64,000 nucleotides of DNA, taken from positions 34,425,199 to 34,489,198 of the forward strand of contig OY987226.1 of assembly GCA_963920705.1 (NCBI GenBank), read 5' to 3'. The translations under genes and the position numbers were made by a program. Source of the DNA: Odiellus spinosus (taxonomy: Eukaryota; Arthropoda; Arachnida; Opiliones; Phalangiidae). Shown in pieces: positions 41,990 to 53,070 of this stretch (its first letter is position 1; every line of letters starts with the position of its first letter). The notes beneath the pieces are model-generated. The model did not search any database and had not been told where the DNA came from. It saw only the letters and a program-made list of their open reading frames with translations.

Positions 41990-43765
41990 TAACGCTTTAG
42001 CCAATAGCGTGCTCTAAAACTATAAACATTGTCTGCTCAATCAATAAAAATGTCGGCCATTGCAAAAAAGGCGGGGCTTAAAACCAATTTATGAAATTAT
42101 AAGTCTAGATTCACTATGATATTTCAAGTTTGGAATGACATTGAGCGGACGTCGGACGATTGGGATCTTTTAACAGTGAAGTAGTGACCATTGAGTTGGG
42201 AATATATATGTCTTCTAGAGTTCTTGTTCCAATTTGCGCATCGCGGGGCCACTTTTTTCAATTACAATAGTTTATCATTAGGCGGTGGCGCCATCTACCT
42301 CTAGCAACATGAACTAGATAGTTCCCGCCGCTAGAGTTAGATGGCGCTAGCCATAATTTTTGGGTGGAATTAAGGCGGGAAATTTGATTGATTCTCAAAC
42401 TAATATGTGAAACCTGGTGAAACACGTTTAGAATTGGCAGGTTTTTTGAAGTAAGGTCGTGTGTAAACTGAAAATAAAGTAACACTACGAGAAAAATTGT
42501 TTTTTTACGCGAATCGAAAATGAACATAATTAGCTATTTATATTTATTCGACTTAAAAATAGAAAGCACAATGGGAAATTGCATAAATTCGTGTAGAAAC
42601 GAAAACGCCTGGTGCCATAAGTACGGCCACAATACCAATTGTGAAGCATAATTAAGGTATTTCTAAACAAATGTTAATCAAGATTCCCATTTTAAAATTT
42701 TACGTTATTTGCGGGGAATCATTTTAATCACTCGGACAATATTTGCAATGGGGAAATGCGATTTCTACTTTGCTTTTATCACAAACCTTAAACCTTAAAG
42801 TATATATTTCCATCGGTAAATTTTAAATTTAATTATTTACAGAAAACGTTCAATCGAGTTAACTTTGATCACAATAAGATTTAATTGCTGGGGAAGAACA
42901 AAATGTAAATGATTAGAATCTAATAGCGAAATAATTGAGAGACAAGTAGGGCTAATTTATCGATCAAATAATAATAATAAAAGGCTTTATTGGAGAAGGA
43001 AACTTACCCAATTGATTCTGTTCAAATGTTAAAATGTTACGAAATTTTCCTTTTTGGATTGTTTTAAAATAAAATTTTATGTGTAAGGGAAAATTCAGAA
43101 TATTTAAAACATTAGAACTAATCTTAAAACTTATTCCGTGTGAGAGACTCATTTGTGCACGTAAGCTTTGAATGCAAAGATTATATTGTTTAAGAATCAA
43201 TCAAATTTCCCGCCAAAAATGACTCTAAAGCTGCTGAAAGCGCCATCTGACTCTAGCGATGGAAACTATAAAGTTCCCGCGGCTAGATGTAGATGGCGCC
43301 ACCGACTGATGATAAAGATGTCCGTCCGTATTATGTTTTCAAAGCAGGCCCCGCAAAACCTCCCTTGCCGAACGGCAAATGATAACTCTAGAAGACATAT
43401 ATATTCCCAACTCAATGATTTCTCCATCCAATTACGCGGCCATCTTGTTAGGCTTATTTGATTAAGCAGACAATGTTTACAATTATAGAGCTTCACTATC
43501 AGGGACGGAAATAAGCACAAGTCACTGGTCATTTGTCCGATAAATTTTCCAAATGTCCGATAACTTTTTATTTTTAAGAGGGGGTCACTGGACAAATGTC
43601 CGATAGAAAAAAAAGTACTTTTTAATACAGGAAATGTAGCATTGTCCGGTAATTGTGTTAAATGTCCGATAACTTTTGAATTTTTAAGGGGGGTTACTGG
43701 ACATTTGTCCAATAAGAAAAATTTCTTATTTCCGTCCCTGTTCACTATTGGCTAGAAAAGATACT
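41990..43765. repeat. Large foldback element, arms about 400 bp
   Basis: The left arm (about 41990-42410) reappears as its diverged reverse complement in the right arm (about 43180-43765). Matched landmarks are 'aaacattgtctgct', 'ttgagttgggaatatatatg', 'tggcgccatct' and 'gggaaatttgattgattct'. The right arm carries a hAT-like element at 43500-43740. The central 0.75 kb has no ORF. Part of the right arm is duplicated at 50180-50530. Confidence 0.75.
43500..43740. mobile_element. hAT-like short TIR element (CAGGGACGG family), copy 3
   Basis: Ends CAGGGACGGAAATAAG / CTTATTTCCGTCCCTG, flanked on both sides by the perfect 8-bp duplication TTCACTAT. Confidence 0.93.
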
Positions 43766-43920
43766 CCAAATTGAGTATGGAGTATAAACACGAGTAATTG
43801 GACTGACAACATGATAAGGAGAGTTGGATATTTGAAACGTTTACTTAATTTATTAACACGGTGTATTATAAACATGGAAAATGGGAGCAGATTCCCTCTT
43901 ATATTATAGCTACGTTACAC

Positions 43921-44200
43921 CAAGGAGGATCAGAGAAGGAGAGGAAATGTGGGGACGGCGCGGTTCCTACTGCGTCGGCCTAAACTCCCACTCTGGGAGA
44001 ACGGGGGTAGAGACGTTTCGTGGTAAAATGTTGTCGCGTGGGTAAAACGAATCCTTTATGAGACGCGCTAGCTAGCGACCACGTGACAACAGTTTACCTC
44101 GAGAATTTCCTATCCCCCTTTCCACCCGAGTGGGAGGTTGGCTCTTCTCTCTCTAACTCAACGCAGCCCCACATTTCCTCTCCTTCTCTGATCCTCCTTG
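43921..44200. mobile_element. Short TIR element (CAAGGAGGATCAGAG family), copy 2
   Basis: Same 34-bp terminal repeats as 16440-16720, interior inverted relative to that copy. The 7-bp duplication GTTACAC flanks it. The paralogous site near 50687 has GTTACAC once, without the element. Confidence 0.92.
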
Positions 44201-44210
44201 GTTACACACT

Positions 44211-44718
44211 ATGGCGAATGATCAGTTTTCGATCGGCAACTGGATTTCTAACATGGGAAAGGTTCGTAGCTTCTAATATTTTTAAAGAAATAATTAATTA
44301 ATCAGTATTTTTTATCTGTACTGTTGAAATCCTCTAGAATGGAAAGTTTCGGGACATTTAGGAATTTTATCGGACTATGACCAGTGTGAAACGCTTATTT
44401 CCATCCTCGACTCCTCGGAGAGCAGACGTGCTTATGACGTAATGTCCGAAGAAATATGTTTATCTAGACAGGTGTTTTTTAAATTGACCTATTTTTGGCC
44501 TAAAGTCCTTCTTTGAAGCGAGCTTTATTGTTTTTTATCAATGGATATAAAATAATATCATATCAGATGCTTCATTATTTTCAAATCAGCCGTCGTCACG
44601 TACAGCCGGTGTTTCTCAGAGGACAATGGAAGAATGGACCGAAGGAATTATTAGGATGGAAGGAGTACCTTGGATTTTTAGGGAAAGGTTTAATGTAATA
44701 TTTGAACAGTCAAATTAA
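44211..44718 (+). CDS. Unidentified multi-exon gene fragment, copy 1
   Basis: Two exons join well. Exon 44338-44471 is open in the frame starting WKVSGHLG and ends at AGACAG|GTG. Exon 44590-44718 follows TTTTCAAATCAG and ends in a stop after …NVIFEQSN. Together they encode 86 residues with no motif I recognise. A candidate first exon is 44211-44261 (ATG, MANDQFSIGNWISNMGK, then GTTCGT), but its phase does not fit the next exon, so the true start is unresolved. A short TIR element lies only 10 bp upstream. A degraded copy lies at 50822-51600. Confidence 0.45.
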
Positions 44719-45285
44719 AGACTGTGTTTAATTCCGCGTTGCCCTTATGTGGTCAATTAGTATCCACTCGATACCTTGTTCTTTTCACGTTTAATCAAAA
44801 CAAAGGCCTAGTTTTGATTAAACGAAAGACAAGTGCATTTTTAAACTAAATATCTATGTGCAGCGGATATTTCGTTTTCACCCTTTGACCCATAGCTAGT
44901 TTCAAATATATACGGAATTTATAAGTGTTTGTGGTATAAATTTTTATTCATTATTTTGTGCGAATGGTTTAGAGTTTGCGCAAACTCACTTATAGTGTAT
45001 TATACTAGTTCCTTATAGAATAATTACTAATTGACTTTGGTAGTTGGGTTTTTATTTTTCCAGTTCCTGTCAGCGGTCCCTCGCAGTTTGCCGATGCCAT
45101 CAGCTCTCCTCTGTGCCATCGCATTCAGTCCAGAGATGTTCGTTGTTCGACCGAATCGTCTAGATGTCATCGAGTTGAATGAAGCTTCCGTATCTTCAGC
45201 GAGGGACTGATAACAGGCAATAATCGTATCAAATGCCATTTCAAATCTACCAGATAGTAATTTGTGCTTTTTTTTTTCAATTTGC
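44719..45285. other. Segmental-duplication DNA between exon-like pieces
   Basis: The segment is shared with 51618-52168. It holds a possible acceptor at 45062 (TTTTTCCAG) with an exon-like stretch to about 45210 that resembles the cassette exons downstream ('gaagcttccgtatcttcagcgagggactgataacag'). Confidence 0.5.
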
Positions 45286-45399
45286 AGGAGGCCATCAGCG
45301 AGTCACGCCTGTCCATTCAGTCCGAGCGCCTTCCAACTCGAGAGAGACGTTCAGTGCCTGACAATTCATCTCGACCGTTTGCCGAAGGGCATCAGCCGT
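45286..45399 (+). CDS. Exon-like cassette, duplication copy 1 (single)
   Basis: After TTTTTTTTCAATTTGCAG an open frame reads EAISESRLSIQSERLPTR…SVPDNSSRPFAEGHQP and stops. The other duplication copy contains four such cassettes in tandem (52169-53110). The composition (Ser, Arg, Glu, Pro) suggests a disordered segment. I do not recognise the protein. Confidence 0.35.
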
Positions 45400-45543
45400 A
45401 AGTCCGGAGGTGTTCGGTGTCCGAAGTCAGCGTCCCTTTGGCGCCGGTGTGCCAAAAGACGAACAAGGACTTCGTGCGAGGGAAGTGGTGTTTTTTATGG
45501 TTTGATATGAGGGTTTTTAATTTTAAAAATTTCGCGAAAAAGA

Positions 45544-45576
<33 letters not shown>

Positions 45577-45632
45577 GTGGCACCGCAAGAAATACAAGGT
45601 TAAGTCCCATAATTTTGTATTTCTGGTGCCAC
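45577..45632. repeat. Small hairpin GTGGCACC…GGTGCCAC, after a poly(T) run
   Basis: Arms GTGGCACCGCAAGAAATACAA and its near complement enclose about 18 bp. A run of about 27 T precedes it here but only 8 T at the duplicate (53234-53289). Confidence 0.75.
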
Positions 45633-45959
45633 CCCCTTATTGGCCCCGCGTAAGAATGTGTTGAAATTGTAATATAAATATGTATTAACGTTATTTTTGA
45701 TCTGATTGAGGAAAGAAGATGGCGCCACGAGTGGAGAAGCCACGTACGGTGACCAAATCCAGCACCAGATGGCGCCGCGAGACAAGCGAGCCTCCTTGAC
45801 TTCAACGAGACCCAGTGGGATTGCAGACCGAACTGAACCGATCTCTTTGACCCGGCGCCATTTTAGAGTAGAAATATTTCCATTGTATTTATCTATTGTA
45901 TAAGGCAAATAGTGCGCTAAATAGTCTTTGTATAATCTAATTTTTAATCCGTTAAACTT

Positions 45960-46170
45960 GCGCTAGTTGAAGGGTAAACGAATCCTTACATAATTTTTAA
46001 TTACTTGTTAAACTTGAAAGTACAATAAATGTTTAGAACTGAAAAATAAATGAATTTATTCCAATTGAACAATAACGAATCCTTACATAATTTTTAATCA
46101 CTTGTTAAACTTCAAAGTAGAATGTTTATAACTGAGAAATAAATGAACTTATTCCAATTGAACAATAGGC
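45960..46170. repeat. Two tandem units of about 105 bp
   Basis: The unit 'acgaatccttacataatttttaat…ttattccaattgaacaata' occurs twice here and twice in the duplicate at 53634-53830. Confidence 0.8.
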
Positions 46171-46263
46171 CTATTTATTCCCCAATGATGATTAACTGAG
46201 GGACTTGGTCACGAGATTATACCAGTTTAATTCTTCGCTAAACAACTGTCACGAGCGTATTTC

Positions 46264-46359
46264 ATGGACTGGAAGGTTCTTGTTCGAAATATGCCATTGA
46301 CTCCTAATGTGACAAGTGGAATTGCACTGATACTACGAGCAATCGTTCATCAGTCTAAG
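46264..46359 (+). CDS. Exon-like segment MDWK…, copy 1 of 3
   Basis: A 32-codon open frame starting MDWKVLVRNMPLTPNVTSG ends exactly at a donor (AAG|GTGTGT). Copy 2 at 54073-54168 is also open (donor GTACGT). Copy 3 at 55889-55984 has lost its ATG (GTG) and gained an in-frame TAG. Differences between copies 1 and 2 alter several residues. Function unknown; possibly a small first coding exon. Confidence 0.35.
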
Positions 46360-46960
46360 GTGTGTACAACAATCATTTTGACAATTGCTAATTAAGAATT
46401 GTTTAACTACAGCTTTTTGTTCATTGCAGATGTTTAAATCTACAAAAAGCTAGGAAATTTCAAAGAAGGGCAAACCTAAGCAGAGTCGGATGAATCGAAA
46501 TTGATAATTGATCATCGATGCAACCCAAGCTATGTTCGCGTTCTCTCAGTGTTTATCCCATTAAGATAAAGAAATTGATAACGGTGGAAATGAACGGTTT
46601 CCCTCAAAGTATCGCGGAACGGGTTATAGTTTAATCAAAGATGAAGTTCAGTAGTTTTCATCGGCTCGTGACAAAGTTCAAGAAGTGCCGCGCGTTTTGT
46701 AACAAAGTTCTCGCGGAATGACTCTCTCGTAAAAAGTGACAATTGATCTAAAATTTCACGACTGACGTGATGAATCGGATGAACCCCAAAAAGGGCGCAA
46801 AAGTGAGTGAATAAACTTGGAACTGTTTAAGAAGCATTGATGAGGAAAGAACTGGAGAATTTTCAAGCCACGAAATGTGACGGAAAGTTTAAAAAAGGTA
46901 GGTAAATTTAGTTTGGTTTTTTTAATGACAAATTAATTTAGTAGTGGCATTTACCACCCT
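46360..46960. repeat. Triplicated segment downstream of the MDWK exon
   Basis: The approximately 550 bp up to 'gtttaaaaaaggtagg' (46911) is shared with 54169-54740 and 55985-56540, including 'atcgcggaacgggttatag' and 'gaataaacttggaactgttt'. No long ORF was seen. Confidence 0.75.
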
Positions 46961-46964
46961 ATTT

Positions 46965-47300
46965 TTAGGCCCACTATAAGGCTCTATGGTTTCCCTTTAA
47001 ATAATTTTTTCGCTCTTTTTGATGGGGCTAGAATTTGCACAACTTTGATTTTGTAGCTTAGACGGTTCTCTTTAAGAATTTAGCGACGATTCGTCCTGAC
47101 CTTTAACGATAAGTCGCCAGCTCAGTTTTAGTTCCAAATGAAGAAATTAGTTTTTTTGGCAAGGCCCACTATTAGACTCTATGGTTTCCCTTTAAATATT
47201 TTTTTTTCTCTTTTTGATTGGGCTTAGAATTTGCAACACTTTTATTTTGTAGCTTAGACGGTTCTCTTTAAGAATTTAGCCACGATTCAATCCAAGCCTT
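46965..47300. repeat. Two tandem units of about 185 bp
   Basis: 'ggcccactataaggctctatg' to 'gcgacgattc' occurs at about 46974-47100 and again, diverged, at about 47163-47290. Confidence 0.75.
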
Positions 47301-48329
47301 TAATTTAATTTGACCCTTAGTTAAATCTTTAGGGACTTTTTTCAATTTGTGATTGGAAAATGGTTCCTAAATCCTTAATCTTAACTTCGAATCATTCCTA
47401 CTCTCACGTTAATCACCTTACAGACCTCTAATTAGTTTAATTTTATACGCTATTTCAAAAACAACATTTATCTTTAAAAATATTTTACTAAAATCTAATC
47501 GGCTTTTTCACTACGCCTTTAAATTGTGATATTTCGCTAACTGTTTAGTTTCTAGACGATATTCAACTCAGTCTTTAACTATCGTTGGCTTTACTAAAAC
47601 AAGTAAATATCCGAATCAGTTGCAGAAAGTTAAAATTGACCCAAAAGGTCAGGGGAAGTATACTGCAATTTATTAACAAGTTCCAATTTATTAAATATCA
47701 GTTGTGGAGGTAAAAATAAATAATCGAGGATCAAATTTCCCGCGTTTTCTCGCGTTAATCACCTTACAGACCTTGACACTCACTTTTGATTTTGCAGGAG
47801 GAGTCTGAACAGCCGTAATCATTGTTGATGTCGTCCGAGGAGTTTGTCCCGGGTAAATTGATATTCTAGCTTGGTTTAAAACCAATCGCCGCGTTTAATT
47901 ACTCTTGATTTTAATTCTAAGACATTCGTCGATCTTCGTCAAACGTGGAACCAAAACATCAAACCCGTTCCCGTTTTGATTCAAATTGATCGACGCGTTC
48001 CACGAACTAACTTCTCGCGACGCGTACATTCGGATTCAACAAGTTCTTGAACTGGTGAGCGTCGTTTGATTTTAAAATTTTAAACAACTTGGATTGTTAC
48101 GGGTATTTCTAAAAAAGTCTCCTGACAATTAACTGAAAAGATTAAAAGCAACCAATTTGGATCCTAGCTAAGCCTAGTTTATAAACTAGAAACAATGAAG
48201 ACCAGCAAACTCAATTTAGATCCTAGTTTAGTTAAGACCAATTTCAAAACAATTATACACTATTTCAAAATCAACTTTTATATTTAAGTTTTACAAAATT
48301 TAGTTTTGATCTAGGTATTTGTTTAGGAC
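47301..48329. other. Unassigned DNA with scattered repeat fragments
   Basis: A copy of the 'caccttacagacctctaatt' unit lies at 47330-47440 and part of it again near 47758. Otherwise no gene or repeat was recognised. Confidence 0.5.
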
Positions 48330-48815
48330 GTAAGGATTTATCTTGTTTTCAAGTTGGAAAACTTGTCCCTTGCCCTTTAACTTGTTTTAAAATAAGGCCT
48401 CAGGATTTATCTTGTTTTGAAGTTGGAAAACTTGTCCCTTGCCCTTTAACTTGTTTTAAAATAAAGGCCCTGGGATTTATCTTGTTTTCAAGTTGGAAAA
48501 CTTGTCCCTTGCCCTTTAACTTGTTTTAAAATAAGGCCTCAGGATTTATCTTGTTTTGAAGTTGAAAAACTTGTCCCTTGCCCTTTAACTTGTTTTAAAA
48601 TAAGGTCTCAGGATTTATCTTGTTTTGAAGTTGAAAAACTTGTCCCTTGCCCTTTAACTTGTTTTAAAATAAAGGCCCTGGGATTTATCTTGTTTTCAAG
48701 TTGGAAAACTTGTCCCTTGCCCTTTAACTTGTTTTAAAATAAGGTCTCAGGATTTATCTTGTTTTGAAGTTGAAAAACTTGTCCCTTGCCCTTTAACTTG
48801 TTTTAAAATAAAGGA
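48330..48815. repeat. 69-70-bp tandem repeat, about 7 units
   Basis: The unit 'ggatttatcttgttttgaagttg…cttgtcccttgccctttaact…' recurs with a 69-70 bp spacing. Two unit types (…ggccctggg… and …ggcctcagg…) alternate irregularly. Confidence 0.93.
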
Positions 48816-50179
48816 CCGAGGAAACTTTAGCCGTGTCTTAATTAAATGTGAATTTTTGAACGCAACTCCAAACCACTAGACAGTATGACGGAGATATAGA
48901 AACTTAGTCACGTTTCAAAATTCAAATAGACCAAAATAGGTCAAATTAGGGCGAATGTTAAACTTGATCATTATAAAATTAAACAAATTTAAGTTGATTT
49001 AAAAGTAATTTAAAATTGACCAAAATGTCTGAAAAACTAAGTTAAATAATCAAAAAGTACGAAATTCTTTAGGAATCTAATCACGCGATGAGACAGGGGA
49101 GAGCTTAAACTAATTTACAATTAAAATTATAGTTAAAAAAAAACGTCATATTGTCCATTTTATTTAGAAAAGATCACGTGATGAGTTACAAATTTTTAAA
49201 AATATATAAATTTTGCATTGAATCCCATGTTATAGAGATTTATGGTATGTCTGCGTTCTTGTCTGCGCATATATTATAACACTGGCAATCCAGTCACTAC
49301 GTAGTGGACTAATGTACTCTTGTTTTACATCGTAGCTTTGGATACTACTAGTAGAATTTCAACAACCAGCGAATGCGGTATGAAGACGCAAGAGGAAGCT
49401 TAATCTTTTAATTCGATATCCTTGAAAATGGAGCTAATCTTCTAATTAAAATTATTTGAAACAAATATTAGGCTTGAACCAAAAGATACGTTCTGAGTAA
49501 CAAGTTTACCAAGTTGAAATGTTTGGTATATCGTAAATACGGGCATCCTAAAAGATGGGGGAAATTTCAAAGGTGAAAAATTGTGGCAATAATCAAAGTA
49601 GAAGGTTCGGTATTAAGCTAGAATTCAATATTTCACTCGCAAAGTAGTTCTATAAATTATCCATGGAGTTTGATAAGTGGTTACTAAGGTACCTCTGGGT
49701 AACGAGCGAGATTGGCCGGAAACTCGTTAACAACGAGATATCAAACTCCTCGATGCTTGGTAAACGTAGTCTACTCTGCGAGCAAAAATTAAAGATTTGT
49801 AGCCTAATCAAGAACAAAGGGTTATGGATTTAAATAATTTAGTGGAGCTTGGTAAATAAAAGTAACTTGACAAGAGATTGCTTATAGCGTTAGTTCTACA
49901 CTCACCTTAGGATTAAATAAGGATCTAAGTCATTGATAACTTTAATTTTTTTGCTATAACGTTTTTCTGGACCTTTATTTGACTTAGACAACTCTCTGGA
50001 AATATTTTAGCTACCTAAATAATAAATACAAATTAATGCGAGTATAAGGATAACCACTAACCTATTAAAATGCTATTTTGTCGTCTGCTAAAAACTGTTG
50101 GTCCTCCACCTTTTCAAACCGAGAGAAAGCGTCTCTGTTACTATGGCGACGGGGGCGGAGCTTAGGGGAATTGTCAATG
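48816..50179. other. Repeat fragments and unassigned DNA
   Basis: 48840-49140 is a diverged unit of the 23680-25510 type. 49143-49258 is a partial 193-bp monomer. 49266-49402 matches 38160-38285. At about 49638-49790 'cactcgcaaagtag … ggagtttgata' is followed by its inverted forms, an imperfect foldback. No gene was seen. Confidence 0.55.
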
Positions 50180-50267
50180 CTCTATTTCTCCATCCAATTA
50201 CGCGGCCATCTTGTTAGGCTTATTTGATTAAGCAGACAATGTTTACATTTATAGAGCTTCACTAATT

Positions 50268-50504
50268 CAGGGACGGAAATAAGCACAAGTCACTGGTCAT
50301 TGTCCGATAAATTTTCCAAATGTCCGATAACTTTTTATTTTTAAGAGGGGGTCACTGGACAAATGTCCGATAAAAAAAGTACATTTCAATACAAGAAATG
50401 TAGCATTGTCCGGTAATTTTGTTAAATGTCCGATAACTTTTGAATTTTTAAGGGGGGTTACTGGACATTTGTCCAATAAGAAAAATTCCTTATTTCCGTC
50501 CCTG
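50268..50504. mobile_element. hAT-like short TIR element (CAGGGACGG family), copy 4
   Basis: Same insertion as 43500-43740, carried by the segmental duplication. The right flank is still TTCACTAT, while the left flank has drifted (TTCACTAATT). Confidence 0.9.
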
Positions 50505-50821
50505 TTCACTATTGGCTAGAAAAGAAAAAAGATACTCCAAATTGGGTATGGAGTATAAACACGAGTAATTGGACTGACAACATGATAAGGCGAGTAGGAT
50601 ATTTGAAACGTTTACTTAATTTATTAACACGGTGTATTATAAACATGGAAAATGTGAGCAGATTCCCTCTTATATTACAGCTACGTTACACACTAAGGCG
50701 AATGATCAGTTTTCGATCGACAACAGGATTTCTAACATGGGAAAAGTTCGTAGCTTCTAATCTTTTTAAAGAAATAATTAATTAATCAGTATTTTTTATC
50801 TGTACTGTTGAAATCCTCTAG

Positions 50822-51616
50822 AATGGAAAGTTTCGGGACATTTAGGAATTTTTATCGGACTATGACCAGAGGTATATAATAACCCCCTTCGGGGGGAAGT
50901 ATGAAAGCCTATGGCTAAAAATCACGAACAACAAGAGCCCGCTGCTGCCTATCTAGGCCACTAGCTCGCGCTGGACTTGTCAATGTCGCTACTCTAGTAA
51001 ATGGTCTTTGTATAAACAAGACGGCTCGACTTGTGTTTAGAACTTCCTGTCTCAGGAGTCAGGCTGTCTGTTAAAATGGAGTCGAAGGTTGACTTCAGCT
51101 CGCAAGTTTCGGAAGTGTGCGTAGGGAAAATTTAGTGAGGTTCAAAATGGTGTAACTATTTTTTGGGAGTAAAGCGGTGTGTCGATCCGCCGCGATTTAC
51201 GCCCGGCACTCGTTGTTCGTCGATTTTGCCTACCTTTCATACTTCCCCCCGAAGGGGGTTTTATATACCTCTGCTATGACCAGTGTGAAACGCTTATTTC
51301 CATCCTCGACTCCTCGGAGAGCAGACGTGCTTATGACGTAATGTCCGAAGAAGTATGTTTATCTAGACAGGTGTTTTTTAAATTGACCTATTTTTGGCCT
51401 AAAGTCCTTCTTAGAAGCGAGCATTATTGTTTTTTATCAATGGGTATAAAGTAATATCATATCAGATACTTAGTAATTTTCAGATCATCCGTCGTCACGT
51501 CCAGCCGGTGTTTCTCAGAGGACAATGGAACGATGGAAAGGAGGAATTATTATGATGGAAGGAGTACCTTGGATTTTTAGGGAAAGGTTTAATGTAATAT
51601 TTGAGCAGTCAAATTA
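50822..51616 (+). pseudogene. Unidentified gene fragment, copy 2, disrupted
   Basis: Paralog of 44338-44718. It has one extra T in the run near 50850 (frameshift), the 407-bp TIR element inside the first exon, an altered acceptor before the last exon (TTTTCAGATCAT instead of TTTTCAAATCAG), and further indel differences that bring an early stop. The ATG of the candidate first exon is AAG here (near 50696). Confidence 0.65.
50867..51273. mobile_element. 407-bp TIR element (CAGAGGTATATAA…), inserted in an exon
   Basis: Ends CAGAGGTATATAATAACCCC and GGGGTTTTATATACCTCTG are near complements. Each end carries a GC-rich mini-hairpin (CCCCCTTCGGGGG). The target CTATGAC is duplicated on both sides and present once in the paralog near 44380. 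No ORF was found. The superfamily is not assigned. Confidence 0.88.
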
Positions 51617-52168
51617 AAGACTGTGTTTAATTACGCGTTGCCCTTATGTGGTCAATTAGTATCCACTCGATACCTTGTTCTTTTCACGTTTAATCAAAAC
51701 AAAGGCCTAGTTTTGACTAAACGAAAGACAAGTGCATTTTTAAACTAAATATCTATCTGCAGCGGATATTTCGTTTTCACCCTTTGACCCATAGCTAGTT
51801 TCAAATATATACGGAGTTTATAACTGTTAGTGGTATAAGAAATTTTTATTCATTATTTTGTGTGAATGGTCTAGAGTTTGCGCAAACTCACTTATAGTGT
51901 ATTATACTAGCTTCTTATAGAATAATTACTAATTGACTTTGGTAGTTTGGTTTTTATTTTCCCAGGAGTGGTTTGCCTATGCCATCAGGTCTCCTCTGTG
52001 CCGTCGCATTCAGTCCAGAGATGTTCGTTGTTCGACTGAATTGTCTAGATGTCATCGAGTTGAGTGGAGCTTCCGTATCTTCAGTGAGGGACTGATAACA
52101 GGCAATAATCGTTTCAAATGCCATTTCAAACCTACCAGATAGTAATTTTTTTTTTTTTTTTTTTTTTC

Positions 52169-53070
52169 AATTTGCAGGAAGCCATCAGCGAGTCACGCCT
52201 GTCCATTCAGTCCGAGCGCCTTCCAACTCGAGAGAGACATTCAGTGCCTGACGTTCATTCACGCCTGTCCATTCAAACCGAGCGGAAATATTCAATGCCT
52301 GACAATTCATCTCGGCTGTTGAGTGGAGCTTCCGTACCTTCAGCGAGGGACTGATAACAGGCAATAATCGTTCCAAATGTCATTTCAAATCTACCAGATT
52401 ATAATTTGTGGCTTTTTTTAAATTTGCAGGAGGCCATCAGCGAGTCACGCCTGTCCATTCAGTCCGAGCGCCTTCCAAGTTGAGAGACATTCAGTGCGTG
52501 ACGTTCGTTCACGCCTGTCCATTCAATCCGAGTGCCTTCCAACTCTGAGACATTCAGTGCCTGACAATTCATCTCGGCCGTTGAGTGGAGCTTCCGTATC
52601 TTCAGCGAGGGACCGATAATAGGCAATAATCGTTTCAAATGTCATTTCGAATCTACCAGATTGTAATTTGTGCTTTTTTCTTCAATTTGCAGGAAGCCAT
52701 CAGCGAGTCACTCCTGTCCATTCTGTCCGAGCGCCTTCCAACTCGAGAGAGATATTCAGTGCCTGACGTTCATTCACGCCTGTCCATTCAATCCGAGCGC
52801 CTTCCAACTCGGAGACATTCAGTGCCTGACAATTTATCTCGGCGGTTGAGTGGAGCTTCCGTATCTTCAGCGAGTGACCGATAATAGGCAATAATCGTTT
52901 CAAATGTCATTTCAAATCTACCAGATTGTAATTTGTGCTTTTTTTTTCTTCAATTTGCAGGAGGCCATCAGCGAGTCACGCCTGTCCATTCAGTCCGAGC
53001 GCCTTCCAACTCGAGAGAGATGTTCAATGCCTGACAATTCATCTCGACCGTTTGCCGAAGGTCATCAGCC
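52169..53070 (+). CDS. Four tandem exon-like cassettes (EAISES…LSIQSERLP)
   Basis: Cassettes begin after repeated acceptors TTT…CAATTTGCAG at about 52178, 52430, 52692 and 52960, spaced 250-270 bp. Each opens EAISESRLSIQSERLPTR or a close variant; three contain a second internal SxLSIQ(S/T)ER motif and end near …LSGASV(P/S)SA… with a stop, the last ends like the single cassette at 45286. Cassette 2 is frame-damaged. Either they are alternative terminal exons or decayed duplicates. Confidence 0.35.

Noticed and set aside
43266..43745. 159-codon minus-strand frame
   Set aside because: It crosses from a foldback arm into the hAT-like element; similar frames appear wherever this element inserts, so it is not a gene.
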